Below, in pieces: positions 23,879 through 33,268 of a stretch of DNA of 64,000 nucleotides; position 1 is the stretch's first letter, and every line of letters starts with the position of its first letter. The stretch is from an uncultured Bacteroidales bacterium (GTDB lineage: Bacteria > Bacteroidota > Bacteroidia > Bacteroidales > Bacteroidaceae). The notes under the pieces are model-generated. The model was not told the DNA's origin, made no database searches, and saw only the letters and a list, made by a program, of their open reading frames with translations. Where the stretch lies: positions 1-64,000 of the forward strand of contig CACWTR010000010.1 in the NCBI GenBank assembly GCA_902763865.1, written 5' to 3'. Made by a program: the position numbers and the translations under genes.

Positions 23879-26038
23879 CTACTTCAGGTGTGCCCACTTG
23901 CACTCGAAGTCCCAAATTGCGGCATCGAACTTCAGGGCACGCTCGCATTCCTCTTTCGTCTTGTCTTTGGGAATGCGCGGCCCTTTGAGGTTGACGAAAG
24001 GCTCGCCCGCATCGTAGGCGGCCTGGACTGCATCGAAAAACATTTGCCAGCGGACTTTGTAGAAGCCTTCGACCAGCCCGTCCCAGTCGCGGTTGGCATA
24101 GTCCGTGAGATGATAGGAGTCGCCCCATACGGTGATGATGGTGCGGGCATTCATCTCGAAGTAGTCCTTCTCCGCTTTGTTCTTTCCCCATGCACGGGCA
24201 TCGCGAATCCAGTCGTCGAGCGAGAACTCGGGACAGGTCTTCAGCACCTGGACCATCTGGTCGCACATGTCGAGGAATTCCTTCGAGGCTGCCACCATGC
24301 CGTTCCGGTCTCCGGCGCTATAGGCATCGGCGAAGCGCTTCCTCACTGCCAGCGACCTGTTGCGGATGGACTGGCGACGCGTGTTGGCAAGGTCGAACTT
24401 GAAGTAGCTGCTGGTGCCTTTCACCTTCTCCAGGATGCCCAGGGCTTCTTCCAGGTTGGCGATGTCGTAGCCCTTGCGGAGTTCTGTTGTCCAGTTCCAT
24501 TGGCCTTCGAGGTTGGGGTGCGAGTTGATGATGCCAGCGGAGCCTGTACTGGTGTGTGTGGTGCAGACCTTATCGACCATCGTGTGCCAGTATGCCCTGA
24601 AGTCGGGGTCGATACGCCCCAGGTGGCGGTCGGCGATGTTGTCGATGTACTGGTCGAAGCTTATGCCCGTGTCCCAGGCCCAGGAGAGCATGGCTTCATA
24701 GACGGGTTCGTTGAGTCCGAAGCCTTCCAGCGTGGAGCCGATGCCGGCAAACTCGGGGCCGCCCTCTTTCTTTGTGGCAGCAATGAGTCGGGCATTCAGT
24801 TTGTAGTCGCCTTCAATCTCGGTCATGCCGCCGAAGTTGCCGAGGTAGCACCAGATGAACTTGTGGCCGTAGAAGTGTTCGGTGAGCCGCCATATCTCGG
24901 TGTAATCGCATTCGTAGTCGAGCATGATCATCCGGCCCTTGGGTACGGCGGTGAGATAGGCTTTGATGCGTTCCGGTGTCCACGACCTCTTGTTGCTGAT
25001 GAAGAGCCAGGCCATCTGCAGCCATACGGCTTCGGGGTCCACGCTTGCCAGGGACTCATAGACTCCGGCGGAAATTCGTGCCAGCGAGTCGGGTTCCCAG
25101 GATGGGGGCGACACTTCGTTGAAGAGGTCAACGCCGTAGATATGGTTCGTGCCGTACATGCGGTTCTGTTCTTCGAGGAAGTCCCTCTGGATGCGTGCAA
25201 AGGTGGGGTCGGAGGGGTTGAGGTAGGTGCAGCGGTATTTCTCGTTGAAGTTGCACCAGCGGTTCACCTTGGATGTCCTGATGCCGGGGACTGTCTGCTC
25301 CAGCTCGGCGGGGACGTGCCCGGCGAAGGCGGGGAGGACCGGCGTCATGTTCAGCTCGCGCTCCCGCCGGAGGATTTGCTTCTGCAGGTCTGCCTGTCCG
25401 TCAATCCAGCTCTGCGGCAGCGGGCCCTGCCATCGGTCTATGTTGATCATCCGCTGCCAGGGCAGGTGGGCCGGCCCGGTGAAGTAGGCGCGGATTTGTT
25501 CGTCGGTCATGCCGTACTTGCGCCACACCTTCTGCCAAACGGCTTCCTGGCCCGTAATGGCGAGCGGCATGTTGACACCGTTCAGGGCCATCCAGTCGAT
25601 GAAACGTTCCCACTGCGGCCACTTCCACCAAGGCATAGTGTAGCCGAAGGTGCAGTAGTTGAGGAAGAAACGGATGGGCACCTCCACCTTGCCCGTCACC
25701 TTCTCGGCAACCTTTGGCATCGTCTCCGGCAACTCCACGGGGTTGAAGTCGTACCAGCTCACGTTGGCGAGGCAGTACTGCTGGATGTAGCGGTTCAGTC
25801 CGACGGCCATCGAGTTGGCGTTGTTTCCCCGAATGAGTACTTTCTTGCCCTTCTGGAGCAGTTCGTAGGAATCTGTCGTGGCGTTGGTCTGCTCAAAGAC
25901 TACGGCTTTGGCTTTGCTGCCCATCACTCTGCGTGCCAGTGCCTCGGCAGCGCGCTCGTCGGCAGTTCGGAACGACATCAGCGCGAGCGAGACGGCCAAG
26001 AGAAGGAGTGGCTTGAGGAAAAGATTGTGGGTTTTCAT
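23879..26038 (-). CDS. GH89 alpha-N-acetylglucosaminidase
   Basis: 719 residues from MKTHNLFLKPLLLLA at 26038, with a signal peptide. The N-terminal domain leads into a TIM barrel typical of NAGLU proteins (NYCTFGYTMPWWKWPQWERFIDWM, given by its ends), with LFNEVSPPSWEPD carrying a catalytic Glu and GLNEPVYEAMLSW a second. A helical C-terminal domain follows. It hydrolyses terminal alpha-GlcNAc, as on mucin or host glycans, from the periplasm or surface. A -7 box (TAAATTTG, plus 26073-26080) lies upstream. Confidence 0.93.
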   Translation of the reverse strand: MKTHNLFLKPLLLLAVSLALMSFRTADERAAEALARRVMGSKAKAVVFEQTNATTDSYELLQKGKKVLIRGNNANSMAVGLNRYIQQYCLANVSWYDFNPVELPETMPKVAEKVTGKVEVPIRFFLNYCTFGYTMPWWKWPQWERFIDWMALNGVNMPLAITGQEAVWQKVWRKYGMTDEQIRAYFTGPAHLPWQRMINIDRWQGPLPQSWIDGQADLQKQILRRERELNMTPVLPAFAGHVPAELEQTVPGIRTSKVNRWCNFNEKYRCTYLNPSDPTFARIQRDFLEEQNRMYGTNHIYGVDLFNEVSPPSWEPDSLARISAGVYESLASVDPEAVWLQMAWLFISNKRSWTPERIKAYLTAVPKGRMIMLDYECDYTEIWRLTEHFYGHKFIWCYLGNFGGMTEIEGDYKLNARLIAATKKEGGPEFAGIGSTLEGFGLNEPVYEAMLSWAWDTGISFDQYIDNIADRHLGRIDPDFRAYWHTMVDKVCTTHTSTGSAGIINSHPNLEGQWNWTTELRKGYDIANLEEALGILEKVKGTSSYFKFDLANTRRQSIRNRSLAVRKRFADAYSAGDRNGMVAASKEFLDMCDQMVQVLKTCPEFSLDDWIRDARAWGKNKAEKDYFEMNARTIITVWGDSYHLTDYANRDWDGLVEGFYKVRWQMFFDAVQAAYDAGEPFVNLKGPRIPKDKTKEECERALKFDAAIWDFECKWAHLK

Positions 26039-26189
26039 AGTATTAAATGGTATAGACATACTTTTACGCCTGCAAATTTACGAAAAAGAAGAGCAAAGTG
26101 CCAAATTTATCAGCACATTTTCTTGGATTGTAAAAAACATTACACCAATTCCCCCTGAAAAAGGTCGTTCTGCCAAGCGCCTCCCGTCC

Positions 26190-26255
26190 TTGTGACCATA
26201 AGCTCGTGAGTCGTTGGCCAACACGTCACGTCGTTTTGCCCGATGCGACGTGTTC
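26190..26255. repeat. G+C-rich palindromic element, copy B
   Basis: TGTGACCATAAGCTCGTGAG, then GTCGTTGGCCAACACG and a following CACGTCG. It shares the GTTGGCCAACAC core with copy A and the GACCATAAG motif with copy C. Confidence 0.55.
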
Positions 26256-26540
26256 CTTCGGGTGAACCTTCACGGCGAATTCCGCCCCGAAACATGCTCC
26301 GTTTTGCATCGGGAAGCTTCCTTCTGACACTATTGATGCATGCAATTCATTTTGGCCCCGCTGTAACCAGTTGATATTCATGCATCATTCGATTTAAGCC
26401 ACTTTTTCCCCTTCAGGGTACCAAAACGTCCCCCAGCCGAAAATCGCGCCTCAGAAGCGACCCTCCCGCGAAAACTTCTGACAACACATTGGTTATTTGC
26501 CTCCGGGAAACACGTCTCGCTGCATCATGACAAGCTGAAA

Positions 26541-26573
26541 TAAAAAAGGAGGCAGTCCGACTGTCCTGCCTCC
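26541..26573 (-). terminator. Rho-independent terminator of the plsC-GH78-PEP-synthase-like run
   Basis: GGAGGCAG (26548-26555) pairs with CTGCCTCC (26566-26573). On the minus strand the hairpin is followed by six T. Confidence 0.9.
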
Positions 26574-26610
26574 CTATATTCTCAAAACTCTATACCCTAA
26601 CCCCTAAACT

Positions 26611-29600
26611 CTAACCTTCCTGCCCTTGCAGCACGACGGCTTCCTTCTTGCAGCCATCGACCTTGATGGTGAGCGGTGCCGGGAGGCGGACATGGCGGAC
26701 GTGGGCTGTCTCCTGCACGGCAGGCAGCGCGTCGAGCACTTCCTGACGGTAGATGCCATCGCCGCGGAAGGCGTTGACGGTGAGGTAGCAGACGCCCAGC
26801 GAGGTGAGGTTCTGGAAGAAATGTGTCCCCTGACTCGGGTCAACCTGGAAACTGTCGAGGCCCGACTCCACGATGACCTGTGCCGCACTGATCTGCGACC
26901 ACTTGACGGGGATGCCGAGCCAGGGGTCGCTGCTTCCCCAGCGACCGGGGCCGATGAGCAGGTAAAGCCCTCCTCCAACCTCCCCCCGAAGGGGGAGGCT
27001 TTCTTTTCTCCCCTCTTCCTCGGGGGAGGGGGTCTGGGAGTGGGCCATAATCTGTCTGTTTATCTTCTCTATCTCCTCGGCAATGGCGGGGTTGTCGGAA
27101 GGTGTGTAGCCTTCGGTCTTGACATAGACAACGTCCCGGATGTCGGTGAAGATGCCGTGGCCGATGGCGCTGTGAGAGCGCAGCAGGCAGTCTTCGTCGG
27201 GAATCAGGGTGAGGTCTTCGTCCAGCTCCATGCGGTTATCGACCATCGGACGTATCTGCAGAAGGCAGAACTCGCCGGTGCGGTCAGCATGGAGGTTGAC
27301 GGCGAACTCTATCTCTACGGGGCGCTTCATCTCGTCCTGCCCGTACCGGAGAATCTTCTGCATCAGCTCGGGCAAGGGGAAGATGCCGTTCTGCAGCACT
27401 CCGGCAAAGGAGATGATTTTCCGGTTCCTACCCTCGTAGAACCCATCGTAGATGCACCCATCGACGGGGTCGAAGGTGGAGCATATCCATTGCAGAGTGC
27501 CGTCTGCTTCCGCCTGCCGCACGGGAACCTTGATGAGGTTGAACCCGTCGTTGACGCTCATCTTCGCGTCCTCGGGCGTGCTTTCCGCGCGAAGGGCAAG
27601 GAAGTGTGTCTGCGTGTCGCGAAGGGCTATCTCCATCTCGCTCATCTGCAGCACCTGGTTAGGATGGGCGGGACAGACGCGCAGGCTTGTGCCTCCATCG
27701 ACGATGTACTTGCCCAGGCCCATCGCGAGGGAGACGGTTCCTTCCTCCGCCTTCTCGTCGCCGATAGGATAGTAGTTGATGCTGCGTGCCACACCGCTGA
27801 TGACGGGATAGAAGCGTCCGCCATATTCTTTGCCCACCACTTCCTGCAGGATGACGGCCATCTTCTCCTGGTCTATGACGTTGCTTGTGGCCGTCATGTA
27901 GTCCTTGCTGTTCTGATAGAAGACGCTGGCATAGACGGCCTTGATAGCCTCGGAGAGCATGGATAGCCGCTCGTAGCGGTCTCGGGCCGCAGGTATCATG
28001 TAGGTGCTATAGACGCCGGCGAAGGGCTGGTAGTGGGAATCCTCGAGCAGGCTGGAGGAACGTATGGCGATAGGACCATCAACAACGTCGAGGAAAGCCT
28101 CCATGTCGCCTACAAGCCGCATGGGAAGGCGCGCGTGGAGGAAGTACTGGAGAATCTCTTCGTCGGGAATGTCGCTCAGGGCAACATGGTAAAGCTCGTT
28201 GGTGTCCATGAACTCGTCGAAGATGTCGGTACAGAGCACGACGGTCTTGGGGATGCGGACGGTGACACCTTCCTTCTCGTTGAGGTCGGGGTGACGGCCC
28301 AGCAGGTGGTCGATGAAAGCCAGGCCGCGTCCCTTGCCGCCAAGACTGCCCTCGCCGATGCGGGCAAAGTTGCTGTACTGGTCGAAGCGTTCCCTCTGGA
28401 AGACGGCCACTACGCCCTGGTTCTTCATCCTGCGGTAGGCCACAATAGCGTCGAGGATGATGGCGCGGTGGGCATCTACGTCCTGCAGGCTCTCCCACGT
28501 AATGCCCTTCAGGAACTCCGAGATGGGGAAAAGGGCACGCGAGGCAAGCCAGCGGCTCACGTTGTTGTGCGAGATGTGGTAGAGAAGGCTCCGCGTGGGC
28601 AGCGTCATGATGTTGTCCTGCAAGTCCTTCAGGTTGTGCAGTCGAGCCACCTCCTGCATCGTGTCGGGGTCGCGGAAGATGAAGTCGCCAAAGCCGAAGT
28701 AGTCGCGCAGGTGGTCGCGCAAATCGACGGCAATCTTCTTGGAGTTCTTGTCGATGAAACTTGCATGGCAAGCCTTGGCGAGCCGGGCCTTGTCGGACTC
28801 GCTCGAGTCGAGGATGAGGGGAACGTAAGGGTCGCGGGCACGAATGGCCGAGAGCAGCTTGAAGCCGGCCTCTTCGTCCTTCTCGCCTCCGGCTGTCAGG
28901 GGGAAACGGCAGTCGCTGATGACTCCCAGCGTGTTGTCGGCAAAGCGGTTGTAGAGCAGCCACGCCTCTTCGTAGTTGCGGGCAAGCACTATCTTTGGCC
29001 TGCCTCGCATGCGGAGGGCCTCGAGGCTCGTGTTGAGAGCTTCGGTGGCAAACTCCAGGCTCTGCTGGAGCACGAATTTATAGAGGGCAGGCAGTATGCT
29101 GGAGTAGAAGCGGATGCTGTCCTCCACGACCAGCAGCATCTGCACGCCAGCCGAGCGTATGTCGTGCTCCAGGTTCATACGGTCCTCCATGAGCTTGATG
29201 ATGGAGAGCAGCAGTTCCGTGTTGCCCAGCCAGCAGAAGACGTACTCGAAGACGCTGAGGTCCTCGTTCTGCATGCGTCGGGTGATGCCGTGGGAGAAGG
29301 GCGTCAGCACGACGATGGGAATGGACGGATAGTCGTGCTTGATGCCTCGGGCAATGTCGAAGACGGAGTTGTCCTCGGCAGCCGGCATGCAGATGACGAG
29401 ATTGATTCCGCCGCTTGACATCTGCTCCTCGGCTTCCTCGCGATTGTGCACCTGGATGAAGCGGGGCGGGAAGCGAAGTCCGAGCTTGGCGTATTCGGAG
29501 AAGATTTTCTCATCTACGCGCCCGTCATCCTCAAGCATGAAGGCATCGTAGGGGTTGGCAACAATCAGGACGTTATAGATCCGATTGAGCATGAGGTCAA

Positions 29601-29625
29601 CGAAGGAGGTGTCTTTCAGCGTCAT
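26611..29625 (-). CDS. PEP synthase/pyruvate-phosphate dikinase-like protein with receiver-like N-terminus
   Basis: 1004 residues. The first ~300 contain two receiver-like alpha/beta regions (NRIYNVLIVANPYDAFMLEDD, MLLVVEDSIRFYSS). A PPDK nucleotide-binding domain follows from about 430 (GSLGGKGRGLAFIDHLL, AIRSSSLLEDSHYQPFAGVY, LQIRPM). I see no swivelling phosphohistidine motif (GGxxSHAAI type) and no C-terminal PEP-binding barrel, so it is probably not a complete PEP synthase. A 25-residue Pro/Glu/Gly-rich insert (SPEEEGRKESLPLRGEVGGG) is encoded by the palindromic element at 26968-27043. It follows GH78 by 10 bases. Confidence 0.8.
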   Translation of the reverse strand: MTLKDTSFVDLMLNRIYNVLIVANPYDAFMLEDDGRVDEKIFSEYAKLGLRFPPRFIQVHNREEAEEQMSSGGINLVICMPAAEDNSVFDIARGIKHDYPSIPIVVLTPFSHGITRRMQNEDLSVFEYVFCWLGNTELLLSIIKLMEDRMNLEHDIRSAGVQMLLVVEDSIRFYSSILPALYKFVLQQSLEFATEALNTSLEALRMRGRPKIVLARNYEEAWLLYNRFADNTLGVISDCRFPLTAGGEKDEEAGFKLLSAIRARDPYVPLILDSSESDKARLAKACHASFIDKNSKKIAVDLRDHLRDYFGFGDFIFRDPDTMQEVARLHNLKDLQDNIMTLPTRSLLYHISHNNVSRWLASRALFPISEFLKGITWESLQDVDAHRAIILDAIVAYRRMKNQGVVAVFQRERFDQYSNFARIGEGSLGGKGRGLAFIDHLLGRHPDLNEKEGVTVRIPKTVVLCTDIFDEFMDTNELYHVALSDIPDEEILQYFLHARLPMRLVGDMEAFLDVVDGPIAIRSSSLLEDSHYQPFAGVYSTYMIPAARDRYERLSMLSEAIKAVYASVFYQNSKDYMTATSNVIDQEKMAVILQEVVGKEYGGRFYPVISGVARSINYYPIGDEKAEEGTVSLAMGLGKYIVDGGTSLRVCPAHPNQVLQMSEMEIALRDTQTHFLALRAESTPEDAKMSVNDGFNLIKVPVRQAEADGTLQWICSTFDPVDGCIYDGFYEGRNRKIISFAGVLQNGIFPLPELMQKILRYGQDEMKRPVEIEFAVNLHADRTGEFCLLQIRPMVDNRMELDEDLTLIPDEDCLLRSHSAIGHGIFTDIRDVVYVKTEGYTPSDNPAIAEEIEKINRQIMAHSQTPSPEEEGRKESLPLRGEVGGGLYLLIGPGRWGSSDPWLGIPVKWSQISAAQVIVESGLDSFQVDPSQGTHFFQNLTSLGVCYLTVNAFRGDGIYRQEVLDALPAVQETAHVRHVRLPAPLTIKVDGCKKEAVVLQGQEG
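26968..27043. repeat. In-frame C/G-rich palindromic elements in the PEP-synthase-like gene
   Basis: Two palindromes, CCTCCCCCCGAAGGGGGAGG and CCCCTCTTCCTCGGGGGAGG-like, followed by GGTCTGGGAGTGGG. The same GGTCTGGGA tail follows the intergenic copy at 61241-61304. Confidence 0.65.
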
Positions 29626-29635
29626 TTCTTATTCT

Positions 29636-32377
29636 TTACTTATGGACAGGGCGTTGGCAGATGATGCGGTATGTGCCGCTCTCGAGGCGGATGGGCTGCG
29701 TGGCATCGAACTTGGCGTTCTCCGGCGCATCGATGTGGTCGCGCTGCTTCTCGTTGTAGATAAGGCCGTAGCGCATGAGGCTGGTGGGCGGCATCTCGGC
29801 TGTCTTGCATTTCAGGACGGGCGGCACCTCAAAGGTAGCCGTCGCTCCGGGCGGGATGGTCAGGCGGATGTCGAAGGTCTGCTGCGAGAGATTCCAGTCA
29901 ACCGTGATGTCGCCATAAGGGGTAGGCTTCATGGCTCGGACAAAGCTGATGCCGTCGGCCAGCTGTGGCCTGATGTAGAAGTGGCGGTAGGCAGGCTGGC
30001 TCTCGTCGGGCACGATGCCGGCCAGTGCCTGATAGAACCACGAGCCGATGCCGTTGTAGCAGTTGTGGATGCGGCTGCGTCGGGCATTCCAATGCTCCCA
30101 GGTTGTCGTGGCATTGTTCTCTATCATGTAGAGATAGCCGGGGAAGCTGCGCTGCTTCAGCATGTCGTACATTGCTTGCGCTTCGCCAGCCTGAGTGAGC
30201 CACTGCGTGAGGATAGGGATGCCGACCAACCCGGTGAACAGATGTCCCTGCCATCGACCGTAGATGTCCTCCCGCAGCTTGTCGTTCACCTTGTCGCGGA
30301 GCTTCTCCGGCGTTGCGCCGACGAAGAGGGGGAAGGCTGCGTCCAGCTGAAGGCCGTGGGCGTAGGTGGCATCTTTCCTGTTGTAGAACTTCTCGTGAAT
30401 CTTTCCGTTGATGTCCTGCTGCTTCTGCCGGTAGAGGCTCGCATCTGCCGCCTTGCCCAGCACATCAGCTGTATGCGCCATGATGCCATAGACCCAGCTC
30501 ATCGAACAGCTGTTCACGTCGTCGATGCTCTCGGTGTGGTGCTGATGCTCTTCGTTGGGGAGAGCCCAGTCCCCGAGGAACCAGTGCTTGCGATGCGATT
30601 CGGGCCAGCGGTTCTCGAGGCTCAGCAGTCCGTCCGGCATGTACTTCTCGGCATACTGCAGGTAGAGCTGCATGTGGGGGTAGAAGCGTTCCAGCATCCT
30701 CCGGTCGCCGTACTGCAGGTAGGTCTGCCAGGGAGCGTTGACGATAAAGGCGCACCAGAATGGACCGCCTCCGCAGGCCCACGCTGCCGGTGCCACGTGA
30801 GGCACCTCGCCGTCGTCGCCTTGCGCATCGCCGTATGCCTGAAGCCAGTTGCGATAGAGGGGATAGAGGTCGTACATGGTCTGTGCTGCCAGAATGGAGG
30901 CGTTGCCGTCGCCGCCGTAGCCCATACGCTCATGGTGGGGACAATCCACCATGTAGCCGCTTTGTGTCAGACATTTGAAGGTGTAGTGCACCATGTTGTG
31001 GATGGCATTGATGTCTGCATCGTTGCAGACGAAGGCCGACTCGCGTTCATAGCCCGTATAGATGCTGAGGCCTTCGATGTCGGCAAGGGAAGGCTGGTGG
31101 CCAAGCCCCTGAATCTTCATGTAGCGGAAGGCATGGTAGGTGAACTTGTTGCAGAATGTCTCGTCTCCCGCTCCATTGGCTATATAGCGGTCAGTATAGA
31201 CTCCATAGTCGAAGTCGCCGTTCAGTGCCAGCATGTCGCAGTAGCTGATGCGGACTTGCTGTCCTGCGTGAAGCCTTCCCAGGTGGATGCGTACCCATCC
31301 GACAATGCTGCGGCCCATATCTACCATCCATGTGTCGTCGCCATAGCGGGTAATCTTCTGTGGTTGGATGGCCTGCTGAATCTTGTTGGCTTCGCACATC
31401 ATGGGTGTGATTTCTCTGTCCGGTGTATTCTCCATCAGGGTGGCGGCTTGCCATTCGGCAGCCTCCAGCGTGGCGTGGGAGAGGTCTGGCAGGACTTCTT
31501 CTGCCTTGATTAAGTCTCCACCGAAGGCATAAGGACTGATTGAACCGTCGAGGTAGTAGCCGCTCTCGCGAGCCTGCCAGGTTTCGTCGGTCTTCACCAA
31601 AGTGTTCCATTTGCCGTCTTCCAGCCGGTCAATCTGTGCCATCGCGTAGGGGCCGCCTGCCACTACGCCTGGCTTCCCGGCCTCGTACCATCCTGTTCCC
31701 AGCCAGATGACCAAGTCGTTCTCGCCTTCTGTAAGCAAGGACGTCACGTCGTAGGTCATGCAGAGGCTGCGCTTCGGGAACTCCACCATAGCGGGAACTA
31801 GCACGTCATCGCTTACCTTGTGTCCGTTCAGATAGGCTTCATGATATCCCAGCGTGCTCAGGTGCAGGAAGGCCTGTCCCTTCCCCGTGCAGGGGAACGT
31901 CTTGCGCAGCATGGGCTGTGCCTTGGCGTTCTGGCGTTTCATGCCGATGTAATGTCCTTGCCAGAGCGCTTTGTCCAGTATGCCTACGCTGAAGTATGCT
32001 CCGCGGGCCCAACTGCCGGGCTTGTCTTTCTCGTCCCATGCACGTACCTGCCAATAGACCACGCTGCGCGACGTCAGCGGTTTGCCCTCATAGGTAATCC
32101 AAAGGCTTTCGCTGCTTTGCACCTTTCCGGTGTTCCAGAGGTCGGCTTTCTCTTCGCTGAGCTTGTCGGGACTTGTGGCAGCCAGAATCTGATAGGCTGT
32201 CTGACGGAGTCCGTTTCGTCCTGGTGTGATCTTCCAGCTCAGTGCGGGCGTTGCTGTGTCGATGCCCAACGGTTGGTGCAGCATCTCGCATCTCAGGTCG
32301 TAGAGGTCGATGGCATGCAGCATCTGCAGGGGAAGCAGCATCGTGAGGAGAAGGGCAAGTAGCGTTTTCTTGTTCAT
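29636..32377 (-). CDS. GH78 alpha-L-rhamnosidase
   Basis: 913 residues from MNKKTLLALLLTMLLPLQML at 32377, with a signal peptide. N-terminal Fn3-like and concanavalin-like rhamnosidase domains precede an (alpha/alpha)6 barrel. The motif VDCPHHERMGYGGDGN carries the expected catalytic acid Asp and Glu, and NRWPESHRKHWFLGDW follows. A C-terminal beta domain ends the protein. It releases rhamnose from plant polysaccharides such as rhamnogalacturonan. Part of the run plsC, GH78, PEP-synthase-like. Confidence 0.92.
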   Translation of the reverse strand: MNKKTLLALLLTMLLPLQMLHAIDLYDLRCEMLHQPLGIDTATPALSWKITPGRNGLRQTAYQILAATSPDKLSEEKADLWNTGKVQSSESLWITYEGKPLTSRSVVYWQVRAWDEKDKPGSWARGAYFSVGILDKALWQGHYIGMKRQNAKAQPMLRKTFPCTGKGQAFLHLSTLGYHEAYLNGHKVSDDVLVPAMVEFPKRSLCMTYDVTSLLTEGENDLVIWLGTGWYEAGKPGVVAGGPYAMAQIDRLEDGKWNTLVKTDETWQARESGYYLDGSISPYAFGGDLIKAEEVLPDLSHATLEAAEWQAATLMENTPDREITPMMCEANKIQQAIQPQKITRYGDDTWMVDMGRSIVGWVRIHLGRLHAGQQVRISYCDMLALNGDFDYGVYTDRYIANGAGDETFCNKFTYHAFRYMKIQGLGHQPSLADIEGLSIYTGYERESAFVCNDADINAIHNMVHYTFKCLTQSGYMVDCPHHERMGYGGDGNASILAAQTMYDLYPLYRNWLQAYGDAQGDDGEVPHVAPAAWACGGGPFWCAFIVNAPWQTYLQYGDRRMLERFYPHMQLYLQYAEKYMPDGLLSLENRWPESHRKHWFLGDWALPNEEHQHHTESIDDVNSCSMSWVYGIMAHTADVLGKAADASLYRQKQQDINGKIHEKFYNRKDATYAHGLQLDAAFPLFVGATPEKLRDKVNDKLREDIYGRWQGHLFTGLVGIPILTQWLTQAGEAQAMYDMLKQRSFPGYLYMIENNATTTWEHWNARRSRIHNCYNGIGSWFYQALAGIVPDESQPAYRHFYIRPQLADGISFVRAMKPTPYGDITVDWNLSQQTFDIRLTIPPGATATFEVPPVLKCKTAEMPPTSLMRYGLIYNEKQRDHIDAPENAKFDATQPIRLESGTYRIICQRPVHK

Positions 32378-32400
32378 GGAGGTTGGGTTATGAAAGTGTG

Positions 32401-33177
32401 TTATTGATCTGGATTGGCGACAAAGCCTTGATAGTGGGGCGGCAGGTCGTGCATGATGACGGCATAGCTTTGTTCCAGAATGTGCTGTACAGCCTCGTTC
32501 CTTGCTCCCTGCTCCTCGCTTCCTGCCCCTTGCTCCGGCATGATGGGGTGGTGAATGACGAGCCGAAGCCTGTGCCATGTAACGAAGTTGATGCCTTTCT
32601 GTCGTGGCAGCACGTCGAAACTTCCGTCGATGGTGACTGGCACGACTGGCAACTGGAGCTCTTCGGCCAGCTGGAAGGCTCCGCGGCGGAACTTTGCCAT
32701 GTGGCCTGTGAAGGTTCTGGAGCCTTCGGGGAATACGACCAGCGATACACCGTTCTTCAGCACGCGCCGTCCTTGTTCGTAGGTGCGATGGATGGCTTTC
32801 GGTCCGCTTTTATCGACGAAGATGTGTCCTGCACTTTCGCAGGCCTTGCCCACGAGCGGAATGTTCCGTAGCGACTTCTTCATCATCCATCGGAAGCTTC
32901 GCCCCAGGAATCCGTAGATGAGGAAGATGTCGTAGGGGCCTTGATGATTGGCTACGAAGACGTAGGACTGGTTCTCTTCGAGCAGTTCGCGCCCTTCTAC
33001 CCTGACCGGCAGGAGCATTACCCAGCACATCAGGCGGCTCCATACCATTGGGGGGTAATAGCCCCAGAAACGTGCCGGACCGAGGGCGCAGCCGATGATG
33101 GTGACGACGGCAGTCAGTGCGGTTGCCAGGATGATGACCGGGGCGGCGATGAATAGCTGATAGAGACGGTATATCAT
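32401..33177 (-). CDS. plsC: 1-acyl-sn-glycerol-3-phosphate acyltransferase
   Basis: 258 residues. N-terminal hydrophobic segment (LFIAAPVIILATALTAVVTII), then the catalytic NHQGPYD (NHxxxxD, near residue 74) and the FPEGSRT substrate motif. It makes phosphatidic acid at the inner membrane. Near the C-terminus MPEQGAGSEEQGARNEA is encoded by a degenerate TTGCTCC-type heptamer repeat (32490-32545), the same kind found in intergenic DNA at 37500-37560; this insert is unusual for the family. A heptamer array (33181-33216) lies upstream. Confidence 0.9.
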   Translation of the reverse strand: MIYRLYQLFIAAPVIILATALTAVVTIIGCALGPARFWGYYPPMVWSRLMCWVMLLPVRVEGRELLEENQSYVFVANHQGPYDIFLIYGFLGRSFRWMMKKSLRNIPLVGKACESAGHIFVDKSGPKAIHRTYEQGRRVLKNGVSLVVFPEGSRTFTGHMAKFRRGAFQLAEELQLPVVPVTIDGSFDVLPRQKGINFVTWHRLRLVIHHPIMPEQGAGSEEQGARNEAVQHILEQSYAVIMHDLPPHYQGFVANPDQ

Positions 33178-33180
33178 GGA

Positions 33181-33216
33181 TTAGGGAATAGGGAATAGGG
33201 AATAGAGATTAGGGAT
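33181..33216. repeat. 7-bp-period tandem repeat
   Basis: Heptamers of TTAGGGA and ATAGGGA type between the plsC start and the DUF4369 gene. Confidence 0.75.
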
Positions 33217-33268
33217 TTGTTGTTCTGCAATTTGAAATTAGGGAATAAACGGTATCAAACCTTAATCC

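Larger units (their letters stand above)
26039..26610. other. Long non-coding spacer
   Basis: It holds the GH89 -7 box, palindromic element B (26190-26255), A+T-rich DNA around GATGCATGCA (about 26334), and a terminator at 26541-26573. No gene is supported. Confidence 0.6.
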
